64,000 nucleotides of DNA from Diadema setosum (Eukaryota > Echinodermata > Echinoidea > Diadematoida > Diadematidae). Where the stretch lies: the NCBI GenBank assembly GCA_033980235.1, contig CM067070.1, forward strand, positions 9,440,195 to 9,504,194, in the 5' to 3' direction. A model generated the notes under the pieces. It was not told the origin of the DNA and did not search any database. It saw nothing but the letters and a program-made list of their open reading frames with translations. Positions 12,655 to 24,169 of the stretch are shown in pieces. The position numbers were made by a program, and so were the translations under genes. Each line of letters starts with the position of its first letter. Within the stretch, counting starts at the first letter, position 1.

Positions 12655-13735
12655 ATAGGGTAAAACGATCAATTGTTATCAATTTCTCACCATTCTGGCG
12701 AACATTTTGGCGACTATCTTGACTATCTCCAAACTCTCAATGATGCAAGGGTGGTATCGTCCAGATTCGCATTCTGCACAGTGATCGAAATAAGGTAGAA
12801 TCATCGATAAAATTGTTCTCCATTGCAAAACATTAAAATTGGAATACGTGGAAATTTCCGGTTTTGCGGCCATTTTGAAATCGGAATAGGGTAGAACCAT
12901 CAATTGTTCTCAATTCTGAACCATTGAGAATGAAATACGTGAGAATTTCCGGTTTTGGCGGCCATTTTGGCGGCCATCTTGAATATCTCAAAATCCTCAA
13001 GGATGCAGGAGATGCATCATCCAGATTCGGATTCAGCACCCTCCAAACAGGGTAAAACCATCGATTGTTTTCAATTTCTCACCATTTAGAAGAGAATACA
13101 TAGGAATTTTAGATATGGGCAGCCATTTTGGCGGCCATCTTGAATTATCTCAAAATCCTCAAGGATGCAGGAGATGCATCATCCAGATTCGGATTCAGCA
13201 CCCTCCAAACAGGGTAAAACCATCAATTGTTTTCAATTTCTCACCATTTAGAAGGAAATACATCAGAATTTCTGGTTTTAATTGGCGGTCATTTTGGCGG
13301 CCCTTTTGGCGGTCATATTGAATATCTCAAAACCCTCAAGGATGCAAGAGCTGCATCATGCAGATTCAGATTCAGCACCCTCGAAATAGGGTAAAATCAT
13401 CAATTGTTTTCAATTTCTCACCATTTAAAAGGGAATATATAGGAATTTCCGGTTTGGGCGGCCATTTTGGGGGCCATCTTGAATATCTCAAAATGCTCAA
13501 GGATGCAAGACTTGCATCATCAAGATTTGGATGCAGCACCCTTGAAATATGGTAAAATCATCAATATTGTTCTCAATTTCTCGCCATTTGGAAGGAAATA
13601 CATGGGTATTTCCGGTTTGGGCGGCCATTTTGGCGGCCATCTTGAATATCTCAAAACCCTCAAGGATGCAAGAGTTGCATCATCCAGATTTGGATTCAGC
13701 ACCCTCGAAATAGGGCAAAACCATCAAAGAACATT
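12655..13735 (-). repeat. Satellite array, about 6 units, inverted relative to 9776-11250
   Basis: Same satellite on the opposite strand: GGCGGCCATCTTGAATATCT, ATCCTCAAGGATGCA, GATTCGGATTCAGCACCCTC and AGGGTAAAACCATCAATTGT recur near 12960, 13130, 13310, 13470 and 13630. Confidence 0.9.
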
Positions 13736-14335
13736 GGGTGGACAGTAAAACAAGGTTAGGCCCCAAAAGTGGCTTTGGCACTCAGACTACTACAGACAGG
13801 TTAAAATCTACGGGGGGGGGGGGGGAACAAATTTTGCTGGCCACGTTAGACAGGTGGCCGGTATACACAGGGTCTGTAACAAGGCATTTCTCTTTTTTTT
13901 TTCTTTTTTTTTTTGGGGGGGGGGGGTGCCAGTGGCCGCTATAGACAGGTGGCCGCTATGGCAGGTTTGACTTCATAACTGACCCGCTCCATACTTGTTT
14001 TGCTAATTTCTCCTTGAGCTACTATAGCTAGATGCATTGTGTGAGAACTGCTCGCTTTCCGAATCTGAATCTCTGAATCTCCGAAACTCCAATTTACTAT
14101 GCACCACGTGTAGCTCCATAGTAATCCAAGGGGGTGAAAGAGAGACCTTTGTTGGTCGGGAAAGGAGTCTGCGCCAATACTATTACATGCACCATTTTGG
14201 TGAGAAGCTACAATACAGGACCTATGGGACAGTAGTTTCCAGGCACAAACCCTTGTTGGTCGTAAAGGAGTCTGCGGCTATTAAAGACTACATGCACCAT
14301 CCTGGCAGTGCAGCCTCTCCCAACATAGTCTGGCT

Positions 14336-14487
14336 TCCAGACCCTCTGCCCATACTATTTCGCTATTCACGATATTGACGCCCTCAACGTCGAAAACTAG
14401 TATAGTTTAAGTTGAGTTTGTCGCCGGCAAAGGCGGCGACTTCGTCGCCGCGGAGTCCAGTTGGCAAAGGGTCTGGAAACCAGACTA
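14336..14487. mobile_element. 152-bp Mutator-like MITE with 9-bp target duplication
   Basis: Ends TAGTCTGG(C/T)TTCCAGACCC are inverted over about 25 bp. The 9 bases CTCCCAACA stand directly before (14327-14335) and after (14488-14496) the element. A perfect 9-bp duplication is typical of Mutator-superfamily insertion. Confidence 0.8.
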
Positions 14488-14519
14488 CTCCCAACAGTAC
14501 ACTACTTGTTGGGAGAATC

Positions 14520-14672
14520 GTTGGGCGCGCCAAGGAGCTTCAAACACAAGCTCCTTGGGCGCGCAGTCTCACGATTATCGCAATGAAAGATGATTGCACC
14601 CTCTCTTGGTCTATCGCAACTGGCAAAATATCACACCGAGGTAAACGGTCAGGAGCTCAGACTACTACCAGT
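14520..14672. repeat. Dispersed repeat with GC-rich hairpin, second copy at 37266-37385
   Basis: Starts with a hairpin (GCGCGCCAAGGAGCTT against AAGCTCCTTGGGCGCGC). It shares CAGTCTCA, CCCTCTCTTGGT, TCGCAA and GGCAAAATATC with the 37.3-kb copy. Confidence 0.65.
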
Positions 14673-15116
14673 CTTCCTGGAACTTTGATTGCATCTTGAC
14701 TAGCACGGCAGCACGTGCACCAAGTTCCTCGCGGTCATGTAGATTTCGATATTCTCCGTGCAGAAAGTCAGAAACTAGCGAAATATCGCATTGGCGAGTA
14801 TAAACTACACGAGTTGCGTTTACAGTCTGACGGCTGCACGAGGCCCAATGATTTTCGAGATCGAGAGGAGACATGAAGGTATGATATCCTTGAGGCCGAT
14901 AAAGGAGCTAGAGTTTGCTGGTCGGATGAACAACGGACATTTCATTTTGCATCTGGTGAAAGCAGGTGAAGGGTCATGTGAGTGTGAGCAGGCAGAACAG
15001 GAGGCGGTAGATTTCAGCCGGTAACACCAGTGTCATTATTCTTTCGGAAATCTTCAAGCTGCCAAGAAGAAAACAGTAACAACAACAAAAACAACAACAA
15101 CAACAACAATAACGAA
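14673..15116 (+). promoter_or_regulatory. Promoter and 5' UTR region of Hsp70 gene 2
   Basis: A TATAAA lies at 14799-14804 with an inverted CCAAT (ATTGG) at 14790-14794, very close to it. The 5' UTR ends in an (AAC)n tract (about 15079-15110). No array of NGAAN units at five-base spacing, the classic heat-shock element, was found by eye; only imperfect TTC/GAA pairs occur (for example 15041-15050). Expression may therefore not be heat driven, but this needs a matrix scan. Confidence 0.35.
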
Positions 15117-15304
15117 ATGGCACTGACAAAATCTGTACCAATTGGTATTGACTTGGGGACAACATTTTCCTGCGTCGGAGTATTTCGTAATAGCAAAGTG
15201 GAAATCATAGCCAATGACCATGGAAATAACACCACACCGAGTTACGTCGCCTTCACTGACGCGCAGCGGCTGGTTGGAGAGGCAGCCAAGTATCAAGTTG
15301 CTAT
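15117..15304 (+). CDS. Hsp70 gene 2, exon 1 (residues 1-62 plus AT of Met63)
   Basis: Starts [21 protein letters not shown], the first Hsp70 nucleotide-binding signature (IDLGTT). It continues through [20 protein letters not shown] and ends QVAM. The ATG has a good context (G at -3, G at +4) and no in-frame alternative fits the family length. The exon ends AT and is followed by a consensus donor GTAAGT (15305-15310); the Met63 codon is completed by the first G of exon 2. Two or three leading residues precede the position where cytosolic Hsp70s begin. No other IDLGTT-type exon was found between here and 42.5 kb, so this is the exon 1 available to the exon at 42575. Splicing across 27 kb is inferred from matching phase and protein continuity. 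Confidence 0.92.
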
Positions 15305-15347
15305 GTAAGTACATGTAGGCCTAGTATAATCTGAATGCTTCTTAAAT

Positions 15348-16185
15348 AAAGGACAAGTCCACCTTCATATACAAAAGGATTGAGAGAATGCAGCAATATT
15401 ATTAGAACACATCAGTGAAAGATTGGGGAAAATTGGACAATCCGTTCGAAAGTTATGAATATTTTAAATATCTGGGCAGTCACTGCTGGAAGAGAAGACT
15501 AAGTACTACAGTGTATGATGTCACATGCGTACAACTACATTAATAAGGAAAATAAAAAGGAAATTTCATAAAACTTTACATTTTGAATAAAGTGCATGTT
15601 TCTTCAACTTGCTACCTTCTTTGACATGTGGGTTGAGTGCATGCAACAAACACATCAGTGAGAGTTTGAGCAAAATCGGACAATTTGTTCAAAAGTTATT
15701 GATTTTTTAAGTTTCTGCTCATCCAGTCACGGCTGGATGAAAAGACTACTTTAGCTTGTGATGTCACATGAGTACAACGCTATTTTAAAGAAAGAATAAA
15801 GAAAATTCAACATATTTCCATTTTTCTCGCATAAGAAAAGAACACTGGACTTCTCTCTTTCAGAAGGCAGGAGGAATTACAGTATATTACCCTTAACATA
15901 CGTTAGTAGCAATTAAGTCGAAGAAATGTGCACGTTTAATATTCAAAAAGTAAAGTTTTGTGAAATTCTCTTTTTATTTTCCTCCTATAGTTGTACGCAT
16001 GTGACATCATACACTGTAGTAGTCTTCTCTTCCACTCCAGCAGTGACTGTGCAGATACTTAAAATATTCGCAACTTTTGAACAGATTGTCCAATTTTCCT
16101 CAGACTTTCACTTACATCTGTTTGTGTTCTACTAATATTGCTGCATTCTCTCAATCCTTATGTATATGAAGGTGGATTGTCCTTT
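15348..16185. mobile_element. Foldback MITE (AAAGGACAAxTCCACCTTCA ends)
   Basis: About 180-bp inverted arms: AAAGGACAAGTCCACCTTCA at left and TGAAGGTGGATTGTCCTTT at right, with GTATGATGTCACATGCGTAC pairing further in. The middle holds another degenerate copy (15630-15760). AAT flanks both ends. Relatives lie at 5525-6720 and 47428-47905. Confidence 0.75.
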
Positions 16186-16265
16186 AATCATCAGCCAACT
16201 ATCTGCGCTGGTTATATTGTCTACCTTAGTTGGTAAATATTACTGGAATCGTGTTCTTCTCTTTT

Positions 16266-16408
16266 GTTCGTACACTGTATGTCCATTGACGAACAGATGA
16301 ACTGTCACCCTGGTTCGATTCCCGAGTGTAGTTAAGTTTGTTACGGAATCGAACCAGGGTGACTGTTCATCTGTTCGTCAATGGAAAGTGGATACAGTGT
16401 ATACGAAC
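16266..16408. repeat. Near-perfect 143-bp hairpin element
   Basis: GTTCGTACACTGTAT..GACGAACAGATGAAC..CCCTGGTTCGATTCC is followed after a ~25-base loop by its complement ending ATACAGTGTATACGAAC. The GGTTCGATTCC core resembles a tRNA B box. The right end sequence recurs at 18429-18448. Confidence 0.8.
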
Positions 16409-16418
16409 TCGGTCTCAT

Positions 16419-16611
16419 ACTCTCTAAAAAAGATTGAGTGAAAATATTCACTCTTGTAGGAATGAATGACAGAAAAGAGTGGATTTAGAGTGAAATTGGA
16501 GTGAATTTTGAGTGAAAATGAAAATTTTCACTCAAAATTCACTCGAATTTCCCTCTAAATTCACTCTTTCAAGAGTGAATACATTGTATTTTCACTCGAT
16601 CTTTAGAGAGT
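16419..16611. mobile_element. MITE with ACTCTCTAAA ends, GAGTGAA-rich
   Basis: Ends ACTCTCTAAA / TTTAGAGAGT are inverted. The interior is built from GAGTGAAAAT and its complement ATTTTCACTC. A half copy is at 35284-35401. Confidence 0.7.
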
Positions 16612-19600
16612 AGGGCTCACACCCATGAATATTTCCCCATAGGGATGTGTGTTAAAAATCAAATTTCAAAAAAATTCTGTAAAATAGCTGGGAGAATTGA
16701 GGTGTTTCAGCATTACTAACCTGGATAAGTGAGATATACCCTTTCATTCATCAATTTTTTAGGGTGGATTCTTCAGCCCAAATTCTGTCCAGGGGTCCGC
16801 AAAGCCAGACTACGAGTTCTTGTCACTCAAAAAATCACCTTTTTTCCGCAGACGTACCCAATGAAATACTGTCCCCTCAAATTCCATCAGAAAAGCTTTC
16901 ATCTTCCAACCAAAATGCAGTTTGTAGAGGAATTCATACTCAATATCTACAGCTATTCAGTTTTTTGCCAAACTACATCATTGTTTTTTAATTAATTTTT
17001 TCTTCATATATTGTATCTTTGGTACAAATTTGTGAAGGGGCCTGGAATATTCCATTGTATTTACGGGTGTGAGCCCTATAGTGGAGGTCATATCTCTCAT
17101 TTGACTTTTTAACATAAAAGTTTTTGATGATATTTGCCCCTACATCATATGGGAAATTACACATTGAAGGGTTATAAAGCTTCTCAAAGGGACACTTGAA
17201 AATCATGTCCTTTGTTGTTGTTTTTTTAATCTTGCAGTGTTTATGAGTTCTTCATAAGATGAATACATAGATGCAGGCAGTAATCCTTGATTATGGGGGC
17301 GTCATCATCACCTTATTGCCTACAAAGTACTTTAAAAGACTTTGTTTTGTCAAACAGACTAACTTTATGAATTTTGACCTGTTTCAGTGGTAGCCAAAAC
17401 AAAGAAATACATTAAAAATAACACAGTCATTCAAAGTTGTGTGATGCTGATAACTGCTATGTACAAAGATCTAGTACCACAATAACATAATAAGAAAACA
17501 AATTGTAGGTAGCCAAGCAGAGTTGGGGGGGGGGGGGTAGAAGAGAGGGGTGGGGGGGGGGGTGGAAAGGAGACGGGGGAGTGAGGAAAAGATCTGACAC
17601 AATAGATCAACATACACTGTAAACCAGCAGAGCTTGTATGGGATGAATACTTCCCATAGACTTGTGTGCATTGCATGCATCCTCCTCAGCCTCTATAGTG
17701 GAGGTCATATTTCTCATTTGACTTTTTAACATCATAAATGTGTTTTTGATGATATTTGCCCCTACATCATATGGGAAATTACACATTCAAGGGTTATAAA
17801 GCTTCTCAAAGGGACACTTGAAAATCATGCCCTTTTTTTTTTTTTTTAATAAAGATCTTGCAGTGTTGATCAGTCCTTCATAAGATGAATACATAGATGC
17901 AGGCAGTAATCCTTGATTATGGGGGTGTCATCATCACCTTATTGCCTACAAAGTACTTTAAAAGACTTTGTTTAATCAAACAGACTAATATGAATTTTGA
18001 CCTGTTTCAGTGGTAGCCAAAACAAATCCATTAAAATAACACAGTCATTCAAAGTTGTGTGATACTGATGACTGCCATGTACAAGGATCTAGTACCACAA
18101 CAACATAATAAGAAAACAAATTGTAGCCAAGCAGAGTTGGGGGGGGGGGGGGAGTAGAGGAGAGGGGTATTGCAGAGGAGGGGGTAGGAAGGAGAAGGGG
18201 GAGGGAGGAAGAGATCTGACGCAATACATGTAGATCAACATAAACCAGCAGAGCTTGTTTGGGATGAATACTTCCCATAGACTTGTGTGCATTGCATGCA
18301 TCCTCTATAGGGCTCACACCCACAAATATTTCCCCATAGGGTGTGTTAAAAATCAAATTTCAAAAAATTCTGTAAAATAGCTGGGAGAAATGAGGTGTTT
18401 TAGCATCACTAACCTGGATAAGTGAGACATACAGTGTATACGAACTCGGTTTTATAGGGCTCACACCCATAAATATTTCCCCATAGGGATGTGTGTTAAA
18501 AATCAAATTTAAAAAAAATCTGTAAAACAGCTGGGAGAAATGAGGTGTTTCAGCATCACTAACCTGGATAAGTGAGATTATATACCCTTCCATCCATCAA
18601 ATTTTCAGGGTGGATTCTTTAGCCCAAATTCTGTCCAGGGGTCCGCAAAGCCAGGCTACGAGTTCTTGTCACTCAAAAAAATCACCTATTTTCGGTACAC
18701 GTACCCAATGAAATATAGTCCCCTCAAATTCCATCAGAAAAGCTTTCATCTTCCAACCAAAATGCAGTTTATAGAGGAATTCACACTCAATATCTACAGC
18801 TATTCAGTATTTTGCCAAACTACATCATTGATTTTTAATTAACTTTTTTCTTCATTTATTTTGGTATCTTTGGTACGAATTTGTGAAGGGGTCTGGAATA
18901 TTCCATTGTATTTACAGGTGTGAGCCATATAGTGGAGGTCATATTTCTCATTTGACTTTTTGACATCACACATGTGTTTTTGGTGATATTTGCCCCTACA
19001 TCACATGGGAGATTACACATTCAAGGGTTATAAAGCTTCTCAAAGGGACACTTTTGAAAATCATGCCCTTTGGGTTTAAAAAAAAAAAAAAATCTTGCAG
19101 TGTTGATCAGTTCTTCATAAGATGAATACAAAATGCAGGCAGTAATCCTTGATTGTTGGGGTGTCATCATCACCTTATTGCCTACAAAGTACATTAAAAG
19201 ACTTTGTTTAATCAAACAGACTAATATGAATTTTGACCTGTTTCAGTGGTAGCCAAAACAAAGAAATACATTAAAATAACACAGTTATTCAAAGTTGTGT
19301 GATACTGATGACTGCTATGTACAAAGATCTAGTACCACAACAACATAATAAGAAAACAAATTGTAGCCAAGCAGAGTTGGGGGGGGGGGGGGGTAGAGGA
19401 GAGGGGTATTGTAGAGGAGGGGGTAGGAAGGAGAAGGGGGAGGGAGGAAGAGATCTGACACAATAGATCAACATAAACCAGCAGAGCTTGTTTGGGATGA
19501 ATACTTCCCATAGACTTGTGTGCATTGCATGCATCCTCTATAGGGCTCACACCCACAAATATTTCCCCATAGGGTGTGTTAAAAATCAAATTTCAAAAAA

Positions 19601-20004
19601 TTCTGTAAAATAGCTGGGAGAAATGAGGTGTTTTAGCGTCACTAACCTGGATAAGTGAGATATTACCTTTCATCCATCAGATTGTCAGGGTGGGTTGTTC
19701 TGCTCTAATTCTGTCCAGGGGTCCGCAAAGCCAGACTACGAGTTCTTGTCACTCAAAAAATCACCTATTCCGTACACGTACCCAATGAAATATAGTCCCC
19801 TCAAATTCCATCAGAAAAGCTTTCATCTTCCAACCAGAATGCAGTTTGTAGAGGAATTCATACTCAATATCTACAGCTATTCAGTTTTTTGCCAAACTAC
19901 ATCATTGATCTTTATTTGATTTTTTCTTCATTTATTTTGGTATCTTTGGTACGAAGTTGTGAAGGGGGTGGGATATTCCATTGTATTTACGGGTGTGAGC
20001 CCTA
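16611..20004. repeat. Mosaic of two transposon-like modules (order A-B-B-a-A-B-A)
   Basis: Module A (~465 bp; 16611-17078, 18455-18929, 19541-20004) is bounded by TAGGGCTCACACCC and its inverse. A truncated A lies at 18308-18430. Module B (~612 bp; 17079-17690, 17697-18307, 18930-19540) starts TAGTGGAGGTCATAT and ends GCATGCATCCTC, with a G13-17 run inside. TA bounds the A copies. Copies are very similar, so amplification is recent. Short frames shared by the copies (for example the proline-rich ones antisense to the G runs) are not genes. Confidence 0.85.
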
Positions 20005-20036
20005 AAGTGTAACTCGATGCCTAGGCTTCTGAAAAT
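20004..20036. repeat. Left arm of a ~9.4-kb-spaced inverted repeat
   Basis: AAAGTGTAACTCGATGCC..AGGCTTCTGAAAA is repeated inverted at 29429-29463, outside the 7.36-kb element on both sides. Confidence 0.6.
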
Positions 20037-21789
20037 GTGTTTCGCGTAAAGAACGTTTAGTTTTGGATACGTTTATTGACCAGTTCTTTCTGCCGGCTGC
20101 TCACCCACCACTCACTTTTACAGTTGCCATGGTTTTAAAATAGAACAAGTAACATTCATTCTGCATGCTTATGTTTCAACCTGTCTATCATTATTTTCAT
20201 TCCTAAACTCACCAACGGGTCAATCCATGTCAAATCATCCAGTGCTTGTCACCCGACCCCCTCTGATTTTCTTAAAAATCGGACCAAATGTTCCCCAAAG
20301 TGTCTGACGGAAAATCCCAAAATATTTTGCCCCAAGGTCAATTGGTTGCTAAGATACAGCCTCACATAGCAACCGGTGCGCATTCCAAAAAATTAGTTAA
20401 AAGAAAATTAGGCATTTTTGATTGACTGTCTTAGCTTGGATATTTATGCAAAAGTTTTCATTATCTGGAAATTAAAAGAACTTTATAGTCTTTGCAAGAA
20501 AAACTGACTGTGACGCGAAATTGACTTTTCGTAACGTGCACGAGGTCACCGAAAATGGTGTTAAATGTTAATTTTGAAAATTTTAATGCATATTTAGAAG
20601 CTAATATCTTCCACATTTCATCACCTTAGGTTCTAAAATATTATGCTGTTGAAGGCTTTGACTTGCTCAGTAATTTTGAAAAAAAATCGTCGCATTCATG
20701 ATCACCGTTTTTACGGAGAGCGCCCTCAAAGTTGACAAAAATGAAAAATGTGCTAAATTCAAGGTCGCGGATCACCCTTCGTCCCACCTAGGAATAGCAT
20801 CAATTTTTGTATATTGATAGACATTTACCTATATTATCTTGGGTTACCAAAGAAATTTTGCTCCCGAAATGTTCAATGGCAAATTTACCCCACCGAAAAT
20901 GGTCGTAAACAGCCAAATTCCCACGTAATATCACATATTGGGTTTAGAGGACATTTCAAATGTCCACGCTTTCAAAATGAAAAGCACTAGCCCTGTGATA
21001 TTTGCAGTAGGGATAGTCTGTTATACATATTTTAGTAATATATACCACAAAACACTTTTATTACATAAAAATGACCTTGAAATTTAATCCAAAATTTGAT
21101 AAACAATAAATTGCTCCATTTTCCTCATTGCACTGCATGTAAATGATTGTGTTTTGAAAGACTTTTCACAGAGCAATATTTCAAGAATTATGAAAGCTGA
21201 CATTCTACCATATTAGGGTGCTGAACTATTTCTGCTCATCTTCCAGATTTAGTGTCAATTTGATCATGAATGTTATACCCTTGACCGTGCCGCTTCGATT
21301 CTTCGCGCATGGTGCGGATTTCATTTTTCACGAAGTGACACCATCGGCGCGCACGCGCTGCGCGTTTGGTTATCTTCATCATTTCTCATAGCCGCGCGCG
21401 CTCATAATCGAGCGCGCGCATTAGCGATGCTCCTATGTATACTAGTGATATGAATTGGGTATCAAGATTTTGTTTGATACTTTTTTTTTCTTTCCCCCTT
21501 CTAAATCTCTCATCCATTCGCAGAAAGGCATTATTATTGAGTTGTTCTTCATTATATTACACATTGATCATTGCTCTCAGCTCATTGCATCGGTCTTTCT
21601 GCACATTATTTCAAATCACAATTTTCAAGATTCACTCTCTTCCTCGAAGCATTACTGTATCTCGTGCTATAACCACGAAGCATATTGTTTTCGAATATGA
21701 AATGTAATCAGTTTGTTCTATTGCTTTGTGAATGTGTCATTCTTGTAAAGAAAATAATTCTGTGCTGGTAATACTCTCTTTCACTCTCT

Positions 21790-21880
21790 TTCCCACCCTT
21801 ACTTTCTCTTTCTTTCTCTCTCCCTCACACACACGCAAACACACACATACACACAAACACACAATCCCTCTCTCTATTTA
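21790..21880. repeat. CT- and CA-rich simple sequence
   Basis: TTTCTCTTTCTTTCTCTCTC followed by degenerate (CACA)n. Confidence 0.8.
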
Positions 21881-23504
21881 TTTCCTACACGTGACACCTT
21901 ACAAAACTTTTTAAATTACATAAAAACTAAATGAGCTTTACTTGGGTATCTTTTCTCATTCATAGATTTATTACCACGTGTGTACACAAGTTTTAAATAT
22001 GGCTTTTCAATAAACTATACGTGGATCATACTACTCATATAATGCAGATTCCAACTTGAATGAAGTTAAGGTACAGTACATTACCTTTCATTTATTTTTC
22101 AGATGTAACAAAGGTTTCTGTTATGTTCTAACATTTATACCAAGCTCTGTATGTATTATCCACCTTGATGATATCTATATTTCATGGCATTCAGGGTACT
22201 ACAATATTTCTTTTTTTTTTTGGTAGATTCAAAAAATGTTATTCAGACGTATGAGACTAGACAGACTCTTGCCTTTAAAGCCCTAAAATCTTACAAAATA
22301 ATGACCAAAATGTTCCACCTCCTTCCATATCCCATCACCTAACTTCAACCTGGTCAAATGCTGTTTACCAAACATTGACTTTATAATCAATCTAGAATTT
22401 GATGATATGAATAAAAGTACATAATTACAAAGACACTAGCTGATTTGGTATGGATAACCTTCTTCATATTAAAGGCAATACAATCTCGTAGACAGTGACT
22501 GAACAACAATTGATGTTTAAATTGCTGTGACAGTTCACAAAGTGTATTATAAATCTTCTGCAAACAGTCTTGATCTTCCCTAATTTTGTAAAAGTTTGTA
22601 AGCACTCACATTATGCACAGTATGTGCCTGAAATTTTATTCATTACCATACCATGTTATTTTGCAAGATATAAAAATCCTCTTATGTTTCCCTTTCTTTT
22701 CTCTCACTGCTAGAGGATACCATATACAAAGTTCCTTATCTAAGCTCAGTAAGAAGTGGCTATCAGATCTGCATTTACTCATTATTGTTTCAAAAGTAAA
22801 AACCACAAAAATATGCAATATAAAAAGACATAGATAATGATGTCTAGGCCATAATTTCTGATGTGGACACAGACTGCAATAATATGGCTATGTATTGTAG
22901 TACATCTATCATCCAAGAAAACATTTTCTGTCAAAGTTTATTAGGCATTTTTTTAGTTGCAGAGAGAGAGCAAGCAGAGGAAATGTAAGCATCCAATTGT
23001 TTATATCCCTCTTGCAGTCTACTAATACCTTTCTAACTTTAGTTTATGTCTGCTGTGGGTGTCACAGGTGCTGGGGTAGGCATAATTCAAAAATACTGAA
23101 AATTGTTCATGGGTTTGGCCTAATGGTGGCTGGGCTAAGGGAGACAAAATGAATAGTTTGATGGGAGAGCTGGTTCATAAACAAAGTAAAAGAAGAGACA
23201 TCTATATGGTATTTGACATTGCTATGGTTTTGTTGTGAAAAGCACTGTTTAAAGTCAGAGAGGGGAAGCATAATAGAGTGGAAATTGAGGATGGCATCAA
23301 TGTGACAAAGCAGTATAGAGAGACCCGTGGATTGGTGGTCATCAAGAGTAATGTCAGTGAATAAGGTGACAGTGAGAGATACAGTATGTAGGGTTAATGT
23401 CCCTTAATGTCTCCTTGATTCTTTCACATACAATATTTTGAAAATTTGAGACTTTACTGATAAACGCACAGCAGTACATTCAGTTCATGGTTTCTTAATG
23501 TGAC

Positions 23505-23720
23505 ATGTTGATCTTGTCATTAATTACTTTGTGGATTGTCAGTCAAACAGATACAGAGATTACAAGCTATTCCAAACTCTGCTGCAAGAGTAGTGTCCAA
23601 ATTAAAAAAAAAAAAATGAACAAAAATTTTACCAGTGCTAAGAAGCTTGCACTAGCTTCCAGTCAAAATTCATATACAGATCAAAATGTTGATATTAACT
23701 TTTGAATCCACACTATTTGA
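23505..23720 (+). mobile_element. Decayed LINE reverse-transcriptase fragment (CR1/L2/jockey type)
   Basis: Conceptual reading gives the C-terminal RT block: QIQRLQAIPNSAARVVSKL, then after a poly-A run ILPVLRSLH*LPVKIHIQIK and MLILTFES. This follows the LQ..QNSAARL / ITPVL..LHWLPV.RI.FK order of non-LTR elements. A TAG replaces the conserved Trp codon and the frame shifts across poly-A, so the copy is dead. Confidence 0.8.
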
Positions 23721-23960
23721 AAGAACTACGTTAAATAGGAAACACACCAGAGAGAAACCTTCGTACGAAAGGTAGTGACTTATTTGTTATTCTGAATAAA
23801 AAAGCAATGGCATACATTTGCTTGTAATGTCTCTACCATTACAGTCTAAACGTGAAAAAGGGTATCATTGTAATTGCAATTGTATGTTTTTGTTCAATCA
23901 TTTCTATCCTTGAGCACAAAAGGCATCATACAGAATGTTTCCATATGCTATAAAGCACTG

Positions 23961-24040
23961 TTGATTATTATAATTATTACTATTTTTATTGTTATGATTA
24001 TGATTATGATGATGATTATTATTATTATTATCATTATTAA
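23961..24040. repeat. (ATT/ATG)n microsatellite
   Basis: TTATTATTATTATTATC and GATTATGATGATG runs. Confidence 0.9.
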
Positions 24041-24169
24041 AAATGATGTCCTACTTTATGACACCACTACCCCCTCCCCCCATTTCTGCACACATACAAA
24101 CCCAAAGTCATTAAATAGAAAATCAAAAAGAACATTGAAATAATGTTCTGCTAGAACCTGCCTGTCCAT

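Larger units (their letters stand above)
9388..13973. mobile_element. 4.6-kb inverted-repeat element carrying two opposed satellite arrays
   Basis: The left end CAGTCAAACCTGTCTAAAGC, preceded by TA, is matched inverted at the right by GCTATGGCAGGTTTGACT. Inner terminal sequence also pairs (CGTTATAGACAGGT with ACAGGTGGCCGCTATAG, and GTCTGGGTGCCAAAGGCT near 9785 against its complement near 13765). TA flanks and end sequence suit a Tc1/mariner or pogo-like element. No transposase frame is visible, so it is non-autonomous. A small relative lies at 36133-36280. Confidence 0.65.

Noticed and set aside
14037..14378. 113-codon plus frame upstream of gene 2
   Set aside because: Runs into the Mutator-like MITE and contains repeated TTGTTGGTCG words; no family features.
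16311..16325. tRNA-like B box GGTTCGATTCCCG
   Set aside because: No A box, anticodon stem or acceptor stem; it is part of a perfect hairpin element.
17431..19589. Repeated proline-rich minus frames (70-103 codons)
   Set aside because: Translation of G-runs in the module B copies; copies differ by frameshifts, so there is no conserved protein.
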